Assembly: GCA_032622095.1 (NCBI GenBank)
Contig: CP136063.1
Span: forward strand, 142,447,450-142,511,449
DNA: 64,000 bases
Direction: 5' to 3'
Source of the DNA: Siphonodentalium dalli
Taxonomy: Eukaryota; Mollusca; Scaphopoda; Gadilida; Siphonodentaliidae
Below the pieces are notes generated by a model that saw only the letters and a program-made list of their open reading frames with translations, was not told the origin of the DNA and did not search any database. Below are positions 10,436-23,244 of the stretch, piece by piece. How positions within the stretch are numbered: the stretch's first letter is position 1; the number at the start of each line of letters is the position of its first letter. The translations under genes and the position numbers were made by a program.

Positions 10436-12400
10436 ATTATATACACTTTATAGTGTGTTTCAGAACGAAAACAAAATGAATAAAATCAACAAATTTGTAA
10501 ATTTAAAAACAATTCAAACGTTGTTGTATTCCATGTCCCAGCCCGAACATATACACCAAATTTCAATAATATTCATTGAGAAACAACGGACCAAACGCCA
10601 TATAACACCCCGTATGCATCTTTTATTCCGAGTTGGTTTTTTATTCGGAGTTGGCACGCGCCGATTGGGCGAGTTAGCCCATGGGGCGAGTTAGCCGATT
10701 CCGACACCTTTTCTATTTGCAGCAGGTTAAGTTTACGCGTAATTTAATTTACAAAGTTCCCCAATTGGTATCGTAAATAGAGCGACCTTATTTGACAGAG
10801 AATGCCTCTGTTATTGATTATAAAGTTGCTATACATTAAAAACGACAATTCACATGCTCGTTCAAGCGCAGTAGTCTATTTTCCCCATGTTAAAGGACAT
10901 CCACAAATACTAAATAACGCTAACTTACTGCCGAATGTTTTACACGACAACTGTTAACATATTTGGGCTGAATTCATCTGACGCGGTATTATTCCTCAAA
11001 ATAAACAACAAAACCATCGTTACTTGGAAATGTAGTTTGGGCTAACATTTATATAAATCCTCCATATCATTATTCCGACACACACGTCAGATGAAAAAGT
11101 CACATGAAGTAACCGGCCAAATTGGCCGAAATAATAATAATGATTTTACGCAGCGTGACGCATGCTTACAATATAGGAGCCTGCTCACTGATAAATATAT
11201 ATCTGGAACGTTACGCGTGGTTATCCAGGAAGTACTAGGGACATAATGTAAACAGCGGGCTATTTGAAGTATGGTTGAATCGCACATCGATCGCCTTGAT
11301 CCCGTGAATTATTCAGACAACCCGTTTTAATTGTTCAACAAGTCTTTCGAAACCAATCACAGGACGTCGGCATGATGACGCAATGACATTGGACATGACG
11401 TTAATTCAAGCTGTTCCAAAATCACTTGTTGTGTGTCAGAAATAAGGCTATTATTATATCATGGCATATATATACGCACACTCAAATAGGTAATGTTGCA
11501 TCAAACAGTATGAGGATATTGGCAACATCTGGCTGAAAAATAACAAACCTGATTTTTCAATGTTTTGGGGACCCCTGTACGAATTAATGGCAATGAAATA
11601 CCACACAAAATGGATCTACTCTCATGATACCACGGCAACGATGAGGTAGACTGCTTCCAGGAAGTCAGGGTTAATTCATTACTAAATAGTAAACGGATCG
11701 CACGTGAATTAATTTACCTTTTTAAGGAGACCACTTTGAGTATTCAAATTCCAACCAGAACTTCATGGGGATAAGGATGTTCTCTGTTAGAAAACCATTC
11801 TATCAAGGTGGGGGGTTTAAACATTGCTGTTCTATGTTTTTGTAGACCCTGATTATGTTAAAAAGATTTCAATACTTCTGAAACATCGGCGAGTATAATC
11901 ATTTGGATAATATTTTGTGAACAAATCAGAACCAATTTTCAAATTTATTGGTCACAAATTTCTCTTCACGTCAATGGAACGACGGTTTCGAAATAAGGAC
12001 GAAAAGGGATTTCAGCTGACTATTCTCGAATAATAGATAATCGATATATTTTCTGTAAAATTGTGAATGTATGATTCAGATTACGAGCCGCATACAACAG
12101 CAACTAGTGGGAACAGATTATTAATCACTAAACGCTCTCTAATTATTTTTTCAACTTAAGGCTAATTTATCTATATTATTATTTGTTTAATATAATACAA
12201 GATCAATTCGACAACTGTCCACAATCTACTGGTTGACAAGAATTTTGTCGTATCAAGTATGAAACTGTATCGTATTAAGTACGTCAACAATGACCCATTA
12301 CATTAGTAAACGCTGAAACCAACCATTGAGTTGGTACGACGGCTTGCTACAATGCAATTGATCTCAGAATAATTTGGCAGTGAAAATATTTTTGTTTCCT
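10436..12400. other. Non-coding stretch
   Basis: AT-rich. A short duplicated GGGCGAGTTAGCC occurs near 10667-10695. No gene, tRNA or large repeat recognised. Confidence 0.4.
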
Positions 12401-12435
12401 AAAAAAAAAAAAAAAAAAAAGAAGAAGAAGAAAAT
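12401..12435 (+). repeat. A20 run followed by GAA repeats
   Basis: Twenty A residues (12401-12420), then four GAA triplets. It could be the 3' tail of an old retro-inserted sequence on the plus strand, but no coding or SINE body is recognisable upstream. Confidence 0.6.
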
Positions 12436-15400
12436 ACGAACAGAAGCGAGAGAATTCCATTTTTTTATTTTCCAAATTTTGAATTTTCATGCCTTTTTGC
12501 ACACATTTCAAGACTTCATAATGTGATACGGTGTCAATACTATTGTAAGTAGAAAGCTAAATACCAACAAGAGGTGGCAAAACCAAACATTAGCAAACTA
12601 TAATGTTAGTGAACAGAAAATAAATAGTCACAAGAGACGAAATTTGGCAAAATACCCAGAAACAAGGCGAATGGAAACAACCATACATAGCCATATTAAC
12701 GGAATTCACACCATTAAAACAATCTCTATTTTGGCAACTGCATTGGTTCCCTGTCCAATAATTGGAAATTAAATTCGAGTCTGAGCATTTTAGAAGTGCT
12801 GACTTGATCCATATGCCACTTGTTGGAAATCGTCTGAGATGCATATAATCGCACCCATAGAATGGTAACGGAATTAAACGCATTAAACGACATCAGGTAA
12901 AATTATTTTTCTCATATTATTCAAAACCAGTGGTGTTTTTATCACTAAGTTTTTATCATCCAATGTTGCTAATTTTGACTTTTGATACACATTATCAGCA
13001 TGTTTTGGGCACATGCACACAAACCAAAAGTGCAAAAATTTAAGGTGGATTCACCACCTTATAATCAATTTAGAACACTTTCACCAGTTAGAATGAACTG
13101 GAATCATGACATCCATGTGATTTTGGTGTGTTGAACCCAAAAGGAAATTTCGCCAATAGACATAACCCTATAACAATATCATAACCACCAAAATTCCGCA
13201 TAGAGGGAGGGTCTACATGCGGCTGAAGGTCTGAATTACATTATTGAGGAACGCGTAATAACAAAGAAATATATTTCCTGCACTGTTGTTCTCAATGTTA
13301 GCGCTTCCCTGTCACAACATCACAAGTTCCCAGGTTGTGTACTTGCAGAATATGATCTGTACGGGCATAGCTATATCGTAGAGATTAATGGCATGATCTA
13401 CCTACCACCAAGCATGATTGGATACATCGGACACACCATTCACCCACGCATGGGCTATATATACACCATATTATAAGAGATAACACCCTGTAGTATCCAG
13501 TGTCGTTATGTGAGTTAATTTTAGCCCACCCCTCCCATTTATCATTGGTGTGTATATTACACACGAATCGACAAATGAGTTATTCATATCGGAAGAAATC
13601 CTCAGTTAAAAGATCATCGGGTTGATCAGTATTGGTGTCACCCATAATATAATGGAATACTAGTAAATAATTATACTAGATGTTAATGAGAATTGATTTT
13701 TTCATAAGTACCTCCACTTCCATTTGATAAAATGAATGTCAATCAACAACATCGATACAATCTGTTCTACAGCGATAATTTTGTGATTTTGTACCAATTC
13801 ACCATTGCAAGACTTTGACCATGAATATGTTTGATCTCGTGATCCAGTAATGGTCATATAATATGTAAGTTCTCCTCATCCCATCAGCAATTGCCTTCAT
13901 ATGTGTGTTAATGTAACTTTGATCATTTTTAATCGTTAGCGACTTCCGTCCCATTGGGAATGTCGGCAACGAGTCGTTGAATATTTATAGGAGTAGTATT
14001 CGCCTATGAGCAGCGTGCTCACTGACAACAAAAGGCACAAACATTCGCTGATGTTTTATTTAACATCGACTACAACGGTGAAAATGCCATACAGCCGCTT
14101 CCAGCACTCACTCGATATTCTTCATTTTATAATCGCAACATTCGGGAGCAGCTTCGGGCGACAGACCATTCCCTGTGCGACAACACCATTTCCTCTGTTC
14201 GATTTGACAGCAAATTGGTAAAACAAAATTCCCTCAGATTCAGCTTATACCGAGCAACGAAAGCGAAAAATTAATTGCAATCACCATCATTCGTATCACA
14301 CATGCATCGCAAAATCACCCATAAGTGATAGGCCCATAAGTGATAGGCCCATAAGTAAAAAACGATCACGCACACATGTACGTCACTGAGAACACTCTTG
14401 GTTTAAGCATTGTTTATTTACCCATCAAATATATAATAGTTACATAATATGCATTGAACAAAGGAATACACAAGGAATTGATATAATGGATATGGTAATA
14501 TGTGATATATCTGGTAAAAAGGGAGAACGACAGTAAGCACATGGATTTGCGGGTGTCGTTCTCCCCATGTATCATCAATGGCCCCTGTATAATATATATA
14601 AATCATAATGGAATTTGACGTTAGTGTCGGGACCGGACAGTAGATAGATAATTCGGGTATTACGTGGGAACACTCTTTGTTATATACCGATCATGGGTAA
14701 CGGAAGCATGGGCGCTCTTTATAAGAAATTATCATCAATGGAATGTTTGCTTTGCTGACAAAAACTCAAACGTGTGGACACTTCCTCTTTTTAAAGTCGA
14801 TATCTGGACACCAAAACCTGGTAACTAATGCGATCATAGGTGCGATTAGATCTCGATACTCTGGCTAATGCCCGTATACTCCACCAGTTCAAAACCTGCA
14901 TGGGAACACCTTGATGTTGTGACAGAGAAGTTTATAACCGTGAATAAAGATTGCAGATAATATGTTTCTTAGTTAATATATGTATTTGTAAAGGTCACAG
15001 CTCGATATTGCATGATTTAGGTGACTCTGTTGAGCCGATATTTATTTGCATCGCTTACAATTATGCATTGATTTCTCCCGGATAATTAATTCAATGTCTA
15101 TTGCCATTTTGACTCATAAAGTCAGACAAGTAATGCAATCTCGAGTTGTGACCACCCGTATATACTGTGAAATAGATTAGTAAAGACTGTTCACTTTATG
15201 AGGAGCGATACACAAAACATACCTACGCGAAATAGTTCCCACCGAGCCCGTCGATATAAAAACCGCTTAGAACTGTAATTTTCCGTGCAGTCTATATACA
15301 AACAACTCTGGGAGAAACATGACACCGTTTTTGTCCTTGAAGTATTTGAAGCTCCAAACCATTTAATCAGAAAGTACCCTTCATGAACGCAAAGACTGGC

Positions 15401-16580
15401 ACTCATAATAAAGAACGTTTGCAATGAAAATATTCTGAGTGATAAGTAACAAAATATATTTTGACTAGAGAGCGCACTGTGGATGATCTGTTTCTCGAAA
15501 ACCCATTCCGCCGAGCAAAATTCCAATTCCGAGTGGTAGCAGATCCGATTCCGTGAAAGATTTGCTCGATTTTCCACGACCATGTTTAATAATTGGTGTA
15601 TATTGAGGGAGCAACTTATGTGATGACATATTCAAAAGATAAGACTTATTTCCAAGGTATTTTACTCTTCGCATACTTATTCTTTAGTCCCATATGAACT
15701 AAATTACAAGGTTTTGAGAATTTTGCTCACTCAAATACACACACAAAGAAGAAAAGTATTGGGTACAAATTTGAATTTTGAAGCAAAAGAGATAATGTTT
15801 TGGAGAACAAATTGCTTGTGTTTATCCGCGCGCATCCCATCGTTACTTTAAACGTTTACAGTTGATCAAAATACGTGATTTTAGCGTGACATAAGGCCTT
15901 CAAAGTAACACTACCACACGTTCCGATTCTGTTTTCGGATTGTTCCGATTCACGACACGCACATTTTCAGCGTTCAGATCCCTGACATGGATACATGTTT
16001 ACCGTAATTGCTTCAATTTGCTGGCTCCACGGCCGTTAGATATGACGGCAATTTGTCCTATAGTGATTGACTAAGTACTACGAATTAGTTTGTGGACCGA
16101 GTATATGGGATTAAGATTCCTGTCTGGTACACGAAATCACAATCTTGGTAATCTATAATTTTAATATACTAAAGTACATTCAAATACTCTTTCTTTAAAA
16201 TATATGTTAGTAATTGCTGGAACCCAAAGCCCGCGCCCCACAAATATATGTACCCCCCACCCAGTACTGAATCTAAAAACTATCTACAATACCCACTATT
16301 ATAGCTACAAGACACACGCTCAGAATATAAAGTTAACGAACTTTCCCCATGCATGGGACCCCTGATTCCATCATTCAACCATATATTCGATAATTTTTCA
16401 GTCATCCATACATGCACCCAAATGTCCTAGTATACTGGTCTCTAAATATCACATCTGCATGATAGTTCTGTGTTTCCTATGATTACAAATCTATTTGTAA
16501 TAAACCTACATACAAGGCTCGTCCTGATTGGTCAGTATCTTGTATTCAGGCTTCGGGGGTAAAACATATTTGATTTGAGC
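12436..16580. other. Long non-coding stretch with small motifs only
   Basis: No gene recognised. Small features: a short direct repeat of CCCATAAGTGATAGG near 14319-14350, and a 12-bp perfect stem GGGAGAACGACA (14521-14532) with TGTCGTTCTCCC (14554-14565) around a 21-nt loop. Frames of up to 130 codons (for example 15191-15583, minus) show no known domain. Confidence 0.4.
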
Positions 16581-16584
16581 CGGG

Positions 16585-16820
16585 GAAGCCACTGATTCTG
16601 GATGGAATGTGCTTCAATTTCTAGAATCCAAGATGGCGTCCAACATGACCGACGTGTTACAAATTATGAACTCAGTGAGTTTAATCCATTTTGTTGGAGA
16701 CAATATCTTATATATTGCATTCAAATGTATATATTATTGGGATGCTATTACATTGTACTACATTTTACAGGAACAATTGGTTCTCCAATAGAAAGATGGC
16801 TGCCAAAATGGTGACCTGAA
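16585..16820 (+). repeat. Inverted repeat D, left copy, with AAGATGGCG motif
   Basis: Contains CCAAGATGGCGTCCAACATG near 16628 and AAGATGGCTGCCAAAATGG near 16793. The whole segment matches the reverse complement of 19530-19760, including TTGGATGCTATTA-like and TACTACATTTTACAGG-like stretches between the two motifs. Confidence 0.7.
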
Positions 16821-16874
16821 TTAGAAAATAGACGCATTTTAACTCATCTAACAGCATCTAATATATATTTTGGA

Positions 16875-17280
16875 ACTGCTGTCTGTCTGTTTGTATGTGT
16901 CTTATAGACTCGAAAATTGCTTGACAGATCCGACTCAAAGTTGGTATGTAGGCATACTTTTATCCCGGAAACAACATGGCCGGGTCCAATTTAATGTGCG
17001 ACCGTGTCCTTGCTCATATGGGTATGTTTCTGGACCTCGACCGATCCGACTCGAGTTTGGTATGTAGGCCTACATTGATCCCGGAAACAATAGGGGCAGG
17101 TCCAATTTCACGTGCGATCGTCCTTGACCTTGTCCTTGACCTCGTTCATACGCTCATAGGCATGTTTTTGGACCGATCGAACGCTGTATATTCTGCCCAG
17201 ATGGAGGCGATCACAAAGAAATCCCTAAATAGCCCAGAGGCCCTAAATAGTCCAGACGAAGTCGGGCACATCAGCTAGTA
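16875..17280 (+). mobile_element. Helitron-like non-autonomous element, copy 2
   Basis: Starts with CTGTCTGTCTGTTTGTATGT and a 'TTGACAGATCCGACTCAAAG' block. It contains two tandem units of about 115 bp (GACC..GATCCGACTC.. near 17035; GATCCCGGAAACAA near 16961 and 17075). It ends GACGAAGTCGGGCACATCAG then CTAG and T (about 17278), the same 3' architecture as copies 1 and 3. It lacks the 130-bp GGTCAA units of copy 1. Confidence 0.6.
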
Positions 17281-19525
17281 TCTTCTACATCCGTTTCTAC
17301 TGTTTGGAACTGAAGATAAATTGTTGTTTGTTTTCCTATTATTCATGTTCTACGATTATTTGGGAAGTGAAATTTGTTGTTCATGTGTGTTCAGCTACTC
17401 CCAGTGCATACCTTTTTTAAAAGAACATATATTTCATATATACTTTCGATATCTAGTCATATTGTAATATCAAATGAACAGATCTGAAGGAGTTAAGCCA
17501 GTGAAAGTATTACCGACAAAATGCAATCTCATTATGGTCTGAAATTGTTACTATGGTTTATGATGGCAATCAAAATGGCGGCAAATTTCGTCCTTATTCG
17601 TTTAGATGGTGTGGTTGATGCGTGAAGTTGACTATTCTGCATTGGAGACATTACACTTGTTATTTCTTTGGTCTCAGTCTATTTCAATTGCTGAACAAAT
17701 TCATCTTGGTATAACTTCGTGTTTCTAGCCATATTGCAAAGTGAAATGAACACGAACTGAGTTAAGCACAATTAAATTTCATTGGTCCAACTGTGGTGAT
17801 GCTTGTTTCAACAAGCCATATAGCATTATATACAATGGCCCTCAAAACCCATGTGTATTCGTGTTGAATTTGCAAAGTTGCCAGCTTTCTCCTGGTAAAT
17901 TTGTCTGTTATATCTACCGCGATCTTTGATAACGGACGTGCAATACAAATAAATACCACCATTTAGTCAGGAACATGAATCTTTCACAAGGATCATAATT
18001 ATTATGCCATGTGTTGTGACCTCAATTGATTTAGCTCACTCCAATTTGGGTTGTGGCATGGGCGAACTGAGTCAGAGAAACTGACATCCTAGCCTATTCC
18101 TGTATTTTCATGTTTATTCCGCCGTGACCCGATTCTCTCCGCAAATATTGCTTACAAGCAACAATAGTTTTGGGCATTTGTACTGTACCTTTACATTTCT
18201 CAACCGCTAGCGATCGGAGTAATCGGCAAAGTGTGATATCTATTTCCATTACTAGAGCTAGCTTGATTCAGCCATCTGTTTGCTACGCTTCAGCCAGCGG
18301 GTTGATAATTAACATGTTGCCAAAATTTTGACCAAGCTCACTTTGGGATCGGGTCATTATATGTGTTATATTCATTGGGAAATTTTCGTCTTCCAAATGT
18401 AGCTGAAATACCATTGTATGCAGGCGCTTGTTCTATGTCAGTTCACACGGTATATGTATTGGTTCTTATGAAACTAGGATTCCTGGCATCCCCTCTAATC
18501 GTATTTCGGAAATTGTATTGTTCTCCGTGTATGAAGAGGCTGTTGAATAAATGTTAGTTCAGGGTCATATGACCAACGATGCCCGATATACGCTTATAGC
18601 TAAACACGCACATGGTTCGATGCTGTCATCTGAACGTGTGTGAGTGATAATTGAATGTCATGATAACACCGTTACATTGTACCAGCAGCTCAATATATCT
18701 TCCTTTGATGATGCTGTGATCAAATTATCTCCCTGATCTACTAGGGCAGGACATTTTATGTTGTACAGCTTTTGAAACTCTGGAAATATCCATTTCAATT
18801 AGCCAGAGACTTACTCATATCATTGCACACAAGACCAGTGTGAGAAAATTGCCGTGTACATAGGATTATTCTTAACCACGTCAGTAAGCACCAATCATAT
18901 TATCGTCATATACTGAGTGTGCATTCTCCACATAGTTGAGGCCACGACACTATATTATAAAAGTTGAATCTCGAATAAATGAAATATAGCGCGGGAGTCT
19001 CTGGTCTTCTAAAATATATATCTCATACCGTGTTTGCATGTAATTTCCCATGTTCATATTGTCTGATATTGTGTCATATTTATGTTTATTTTTAATGTAT
19101 CTAATGCAGATTAGCCAACTCCATTCATCTACCAGTCACGACAAGCAAGCGTATAAGGAAACATATATAGTTTGCTATACATTTTCTGCCATTTTAACTG
19201 CCATCATAAACTATAATAACCGTTTCAGGTCCTATTGAGATTGAACTTTATAGGCAATACTGACAGTCGTTATTAATTCCTTCGAATCTGTTCATTTCAC
19301 ATTAAAATATGACAAGAACCAATATTGAGTTTTCGGGGAAATTTCATACCACATTCTGTAAGATCAATTTTGTTAGGATTTGAAGTGGCTTAGACGAAAT
19401 GAACAACATGTGGTACTCAGCAAATGATCATACTATATGAATGATAAGAAAACAAGGCACAATTTGCAACCAGTCCGAAACACTAGGAATGGATAAAGCA
19501 GATATGAGTTGGAAAAAATTATATC
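17281..19525. other. Non-coding stretch
   Basis: AT-rich, with one AAAATGGCGGCAAATTTCG motif near 17572 related to inverted repeats B and D. No coding sequence recognised; the frames of about 62-66 codons have no domain. Confidence 0.4.
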
Positions 19526-19529
19526 TTTC

Positions 19530-19760
19530 ACATTCCGGTCGCCATTTTGGCAGCCATCTTTCTAATGGAGTGCCAATTTTCCCTACAAACAGTAGTATAA
19601 ATTAATAGCATCCAAATTAAATATAAATTTGTGTACATTTCAAAAGATATAGTTTTCAATACTTTACTACTGCGGCCATGTTAGACGCCATCTCGGATTA
19701 CGGGAAACGATCAAGGGTGAGAGCTCCACACCCACCTAGAATCAGAACTTTCGCAGAGAA
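19530..19760 (-). repeat. Inverted repeat D, right copy
   Basis: Reverse complement of 16585-16820. CGCCATTTTGGCAGCCATCT (about 19552) pairs with the left copy's AAGATGGCTGCCAAAATGG, and CATGTTAGACGCCATCTCGG (about 19677) pairs with CCAAGATGGCGTCCAACATG. Confidence 0.7.
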
Positions 19761-19800
19761 TATTTACTTCACCCATATTGCTGCGGGTCTATAAATCGTA

Positions 19801-19909
19801 TATTATTGTCAAAAAAATTTGAACGCTGTGTTATGTAAACAAAAGCCAGGTTCTGTAACATTTTGGCTTTTGTTTGCATAACAAAGCGTACAAACTTGAC
19901 AATAACATA
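19801..19909. repeat. Small palindromic element, about 46-bp arms
   Basis: The left arm (19801-19848, TATTATTGTCA...AACAAAAGCCA) pairs with the right arm (19864-19909, TGGCTTTTGTT...TGACAATAACA) with a few mismatches and a loop of about 15 nt. It looks like a short MITE. Confidence 0.8.
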
Positions 19910-19912
19910 CTA

Positions 19913-21383
19913 TTTACACGACATTTAAGGTCTGTCTATATTTGAATATTCTTTCTGATTATGGCGGTTTTAACGGATGTGACTATTTTAACAGCAATAC
20001 CCACCTTCGATGTGAGCAAATGTGAAAAATATGTATGTTATAACATCGCACCACCTGTAATAACATGAATAAATAGATACACTTTGTTCTTATATTCATT
20101 ATTGATAGTTCGCCAATAACGAAATTACGTGTGTTTAAACCATTCATGTAAACAAACCTATTACAGTGACTTGTCAAGATACATCGATAAACGTGTAGAA
20201 AATTCAAATATTTTAGTCTGAATATAACTTTCAGATTATTGTTCAATGCTTTGACCTTTTCTAATGCTTACCGTCAAGTTTTTTAACTTTGGTATTTTTT
20301 TGGACTAAAGGTGGATACACACTTGTATGTAATTTGCTGTGTGTAAAATGTATGTAATTTACAGGGTTGAAGTAATCATTGATATCATTAATCACATCCG
20401 CGAGAGTGCGGTTGATCGTCCTTATGAGACACTCCACATTTTCTGCAGGGATGGGTACAGAGATAAGGAGGACATTAATCCATTGAAAAATAACTAAAAT
20501 ATGAACCACAATACATACACCATGTATATATTCCTGGATTGAGCACATACTAGGCTTTAAGATTTTGGTATAGAATTATCATCTTAATGTTGGTAGCAAG
20601 AGCTATGCATCTTGATTTGTTGCCAGAATAATGAAATGTTGATGAAACAATGGCCAAAATATGCGATTTTCGGACTCATGGGGAAACAAAAACAAGATGT
20701 TCGGAGCATAAAATCGTATCCGAATGACACATACAACCAACATTTTGGTAGTATGCGTTATTCGTATTCGATTGTCGTACCAAATAATCGAGAGAGAAAA
20801 TGAGAAGCAGTATAGAAGTTGAAATAACTTGTGCTCCCATGCATGTTGCACATCCATTGTCTTGGACCATATTAGTTGTGCCGCCTCTCAATCGTGTTTG
20901 GTGTGTGAAATACGAATCAACAACAAAGAGACCCACCATACAACCATGAAAGAGTGTCGTGCACACAAAAATGCAACTAGACGTTACGTCTTTGGGACCA
21001 CAGACGCCAACTTAGAACCGTTAAGCATAATTCGCTCAATATTCATAGGCGATAGATTGAACAAAGTATCCGTAGAGATAAACTCTTTGTTTGAAACATA
21101 TTTTCTCCATGCATACGAAATGACGAAAAAATAGTTTGACAATTATCCGATTGTCATCTCTGTTATGAATAATAATGATGCCTTCAAAGATTGAATATTG
21201 CTTCACATGGAAGGCAATCCCGAACGGGAGGGTATTCTCTCATTTTTGGTTCTACAGAACAAAATCGGATTATTATTGATAGAAGGTAAATGAGCTTGGA
21301 AACTGTGGATATCCCTGTACGTATATAACGACTCGTGGTTTCCATATTCATAGAACTCTGGGTTTTGTTCCGATGACACACAA
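19913..21383. other. Non-coding stretch
   Basis: No gene recognised. Overlapping frames of 60-101 codons on both strands between 20260 and 21134 have no identifiable domain. Confidence 0.4.
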
Positions 21384-21399
21384 TAGTTGGGGAGCCCGA

Positions 21400-22035
21400 A
21401 TATGTTCTATTTACACTTTTGCGTACAAAAGGTTAGACCCCCTAAAGTTGGTACCAATAATGGAACATTCTGAAAAAACGATTTCTTAAGTTGCGCATTC
21501 CTGGGGTTTAGGGGCCGCTGAACCCCAAAAGGTGCCAAAAATCACTTCTATTTACACTTCCGCGTACATCGATGAATTTTGGTTTGATGATACCCCTAAG
21601 TGTACTGATTAAGAAAACACAACTTAAGAAAGGGATTTTCCTGGTGTTTTCAGATAAGAAAGGGGGTCCCATGCTGAACCCCAAAACGTGATTTTTCACT
21701 TTTTTTTACACTTTCGCGTACATCCATAATTTTTGGTCTCAAAGTACTTTGATATATACTAATTATAAAAACACAACTTAAGAAGCAACTTTTCCTGGGG
21801 TTTTAAGATAAGAAGGGGGTCATCGGGTCACCCCTCAAAACGTAAAAAAATCACTTTTATTTACATGATTGCATTCGTCCATCGTGTGTGTATGTGCGTA
21901 CACCGCTGGAACGTTGCACTATTACAACCAATACATCCCTAAATCGATACGATCAACTTAAGAAGTATATATTCATGTCGTTTTCTGATAAGAACGAGAC
22001 TTGTTACCCCCGCCCCCACAACACGATCCATTTCC
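21400..22035 (+). repeat. Subterminal ~148-bp tandem units of element B, left arm
   Basis: Four diverged units marked by TTTACACTTTTGCGTAC-like words at about 21409, 21550, 21703 and 21852, each followed by CTTAAGAA...TCCTGGGG...GATAAGAA..GGGG. The mirror block lies at 26885-27480. Confidence 0.75.
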
Positions 22036-22059
22036 TAGAACTATAAGTGAGCCAGTTTT

Positions 22060-23120
22060 ATGAAAATTAGAGCGGGAAAATCTAGTAAAATGTATACAAA
22101 TGTATGTATTTTCGTGAAGCTAAGACATAATGACACTTTTTTCGGCCAAATTGAAACTCACCATCCAAGATGGCCGCCAAAATGGCCGCCGGAAGTTGAA
22201 AATATGACATTTTTTCACAAATATCTTCTAGATCAATGAATGCTGTCTGGAAGTGGTTGAGTAATGCAACTTTATTTTGTGTTTTGTATATTAACTGATC
22301 ATTGGAGCAATTAAATATGCAATTATTGGGGTCCTAACCCCTTCCGATCCCTCAAATATTGGATTGTACAGAATGCGGTATAAAATTTTACAAAAAATCA
22401 CAATTGGGATTCTAGTCATATTTCAACAAGAAATGAAAAGAACATTGTATTGTAAGTGAGGCATATCATTACCTATGAATATTCCACATCACTGGAACCA
22501 AAATTCTTACTTTGGCTCAAAATGGCTGCCAATATGGCCGCCAAAATATGGAAAATGGTAAATATTAAACCAGCGTGTCCTGCAATCGCTTACAAGTTGT
22601 GTTGGTGTATAAAATTGGCTATTGTGCATTCTATACATTGAATACTAACATGTCTGATGCACCATGGTTAATTGTTACTATTTTCACCACTGACATCGTC
22701 AAAATTATTGGACTTTTCTCTAAAAAAAACTTGACATAAATATTGGCAAAAATTCAGTTTTCAGGTTTGGACCATTTTTTCAGTTAAAATATAACTATCT
22801 TTGGATTGAAAGGTGTTTATTGTTTTGGTCTATCTTAAATGTGTCACACTACAGTGTTTATAGACCAAATTGCTCAAGATGGCTTCCAAAATGGCAACCA
22901 AATTTGTAAAATGCATTTTTTTTTACATATATCCCGAACATTCTCTGCGTTATCCGAAAAGGTAGCAAATTGTGACTCACTTGGTTATTATACGCGTTAG
23001 TTAATTAACTGACAACTACATGTTCTATTCCCAGTTGTCCCAGTTCCGTATGGGGCATGACAAATTCATTTTAAAGTATGTAATTTTGCCAAGAACCTCT
23101 TTTGTGATTTTGGCCATATT
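22060..23120 (+). repeat. Three diverged ~350-bp units with AAGATGGCNGCC motif pairs, left arm
   Basis: Motif pairs occur at about 22168 (AAGATGGCCGCCAAAATGGC), 22520 (AAAATGGCTGCC) and 22877 (AAGATGGCTTCCAAAATGG), giving a spacing of about 350 bp. Each is followed by an A/T-rich stretch ending in TGA-CAT/TTTTTTCACA-like words. The right arm repeats these in complement at about 25990, 26341 and 26690. The frame at 22456-22641 is produced by the repeat. Confidence 0.6.
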
Positions 23121-23244
23121 TATTGAAAGGAAATGGGCAGAACTTTGAGACAGAACTGAGATGGACCATAATCTTTGGCTATTCTGGTCCAGTGTGATAA
23201 AAAAAATGTCAACAGGATACAGTGTGGATGCCAACATCATAGCC

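Noticed and set aside
12401-12435. Processed pseudogene tail
   Set aside because: An A20 run is present, but no coding remnant or target duplication could be found upstream.
14521-14565. 12-bp stem-loop as a bacterial-type terminator
   Set aside because: The context is eukaryotic, there is no upstream gene, and the stem is not followed by a T run.
20260-21134. Cluster of 60-101-codon frames on both strands
   Set aside because: They overlap on opposite strands with no dominant frame, no motif and no repeat evidence. This is expected by chance at this length.
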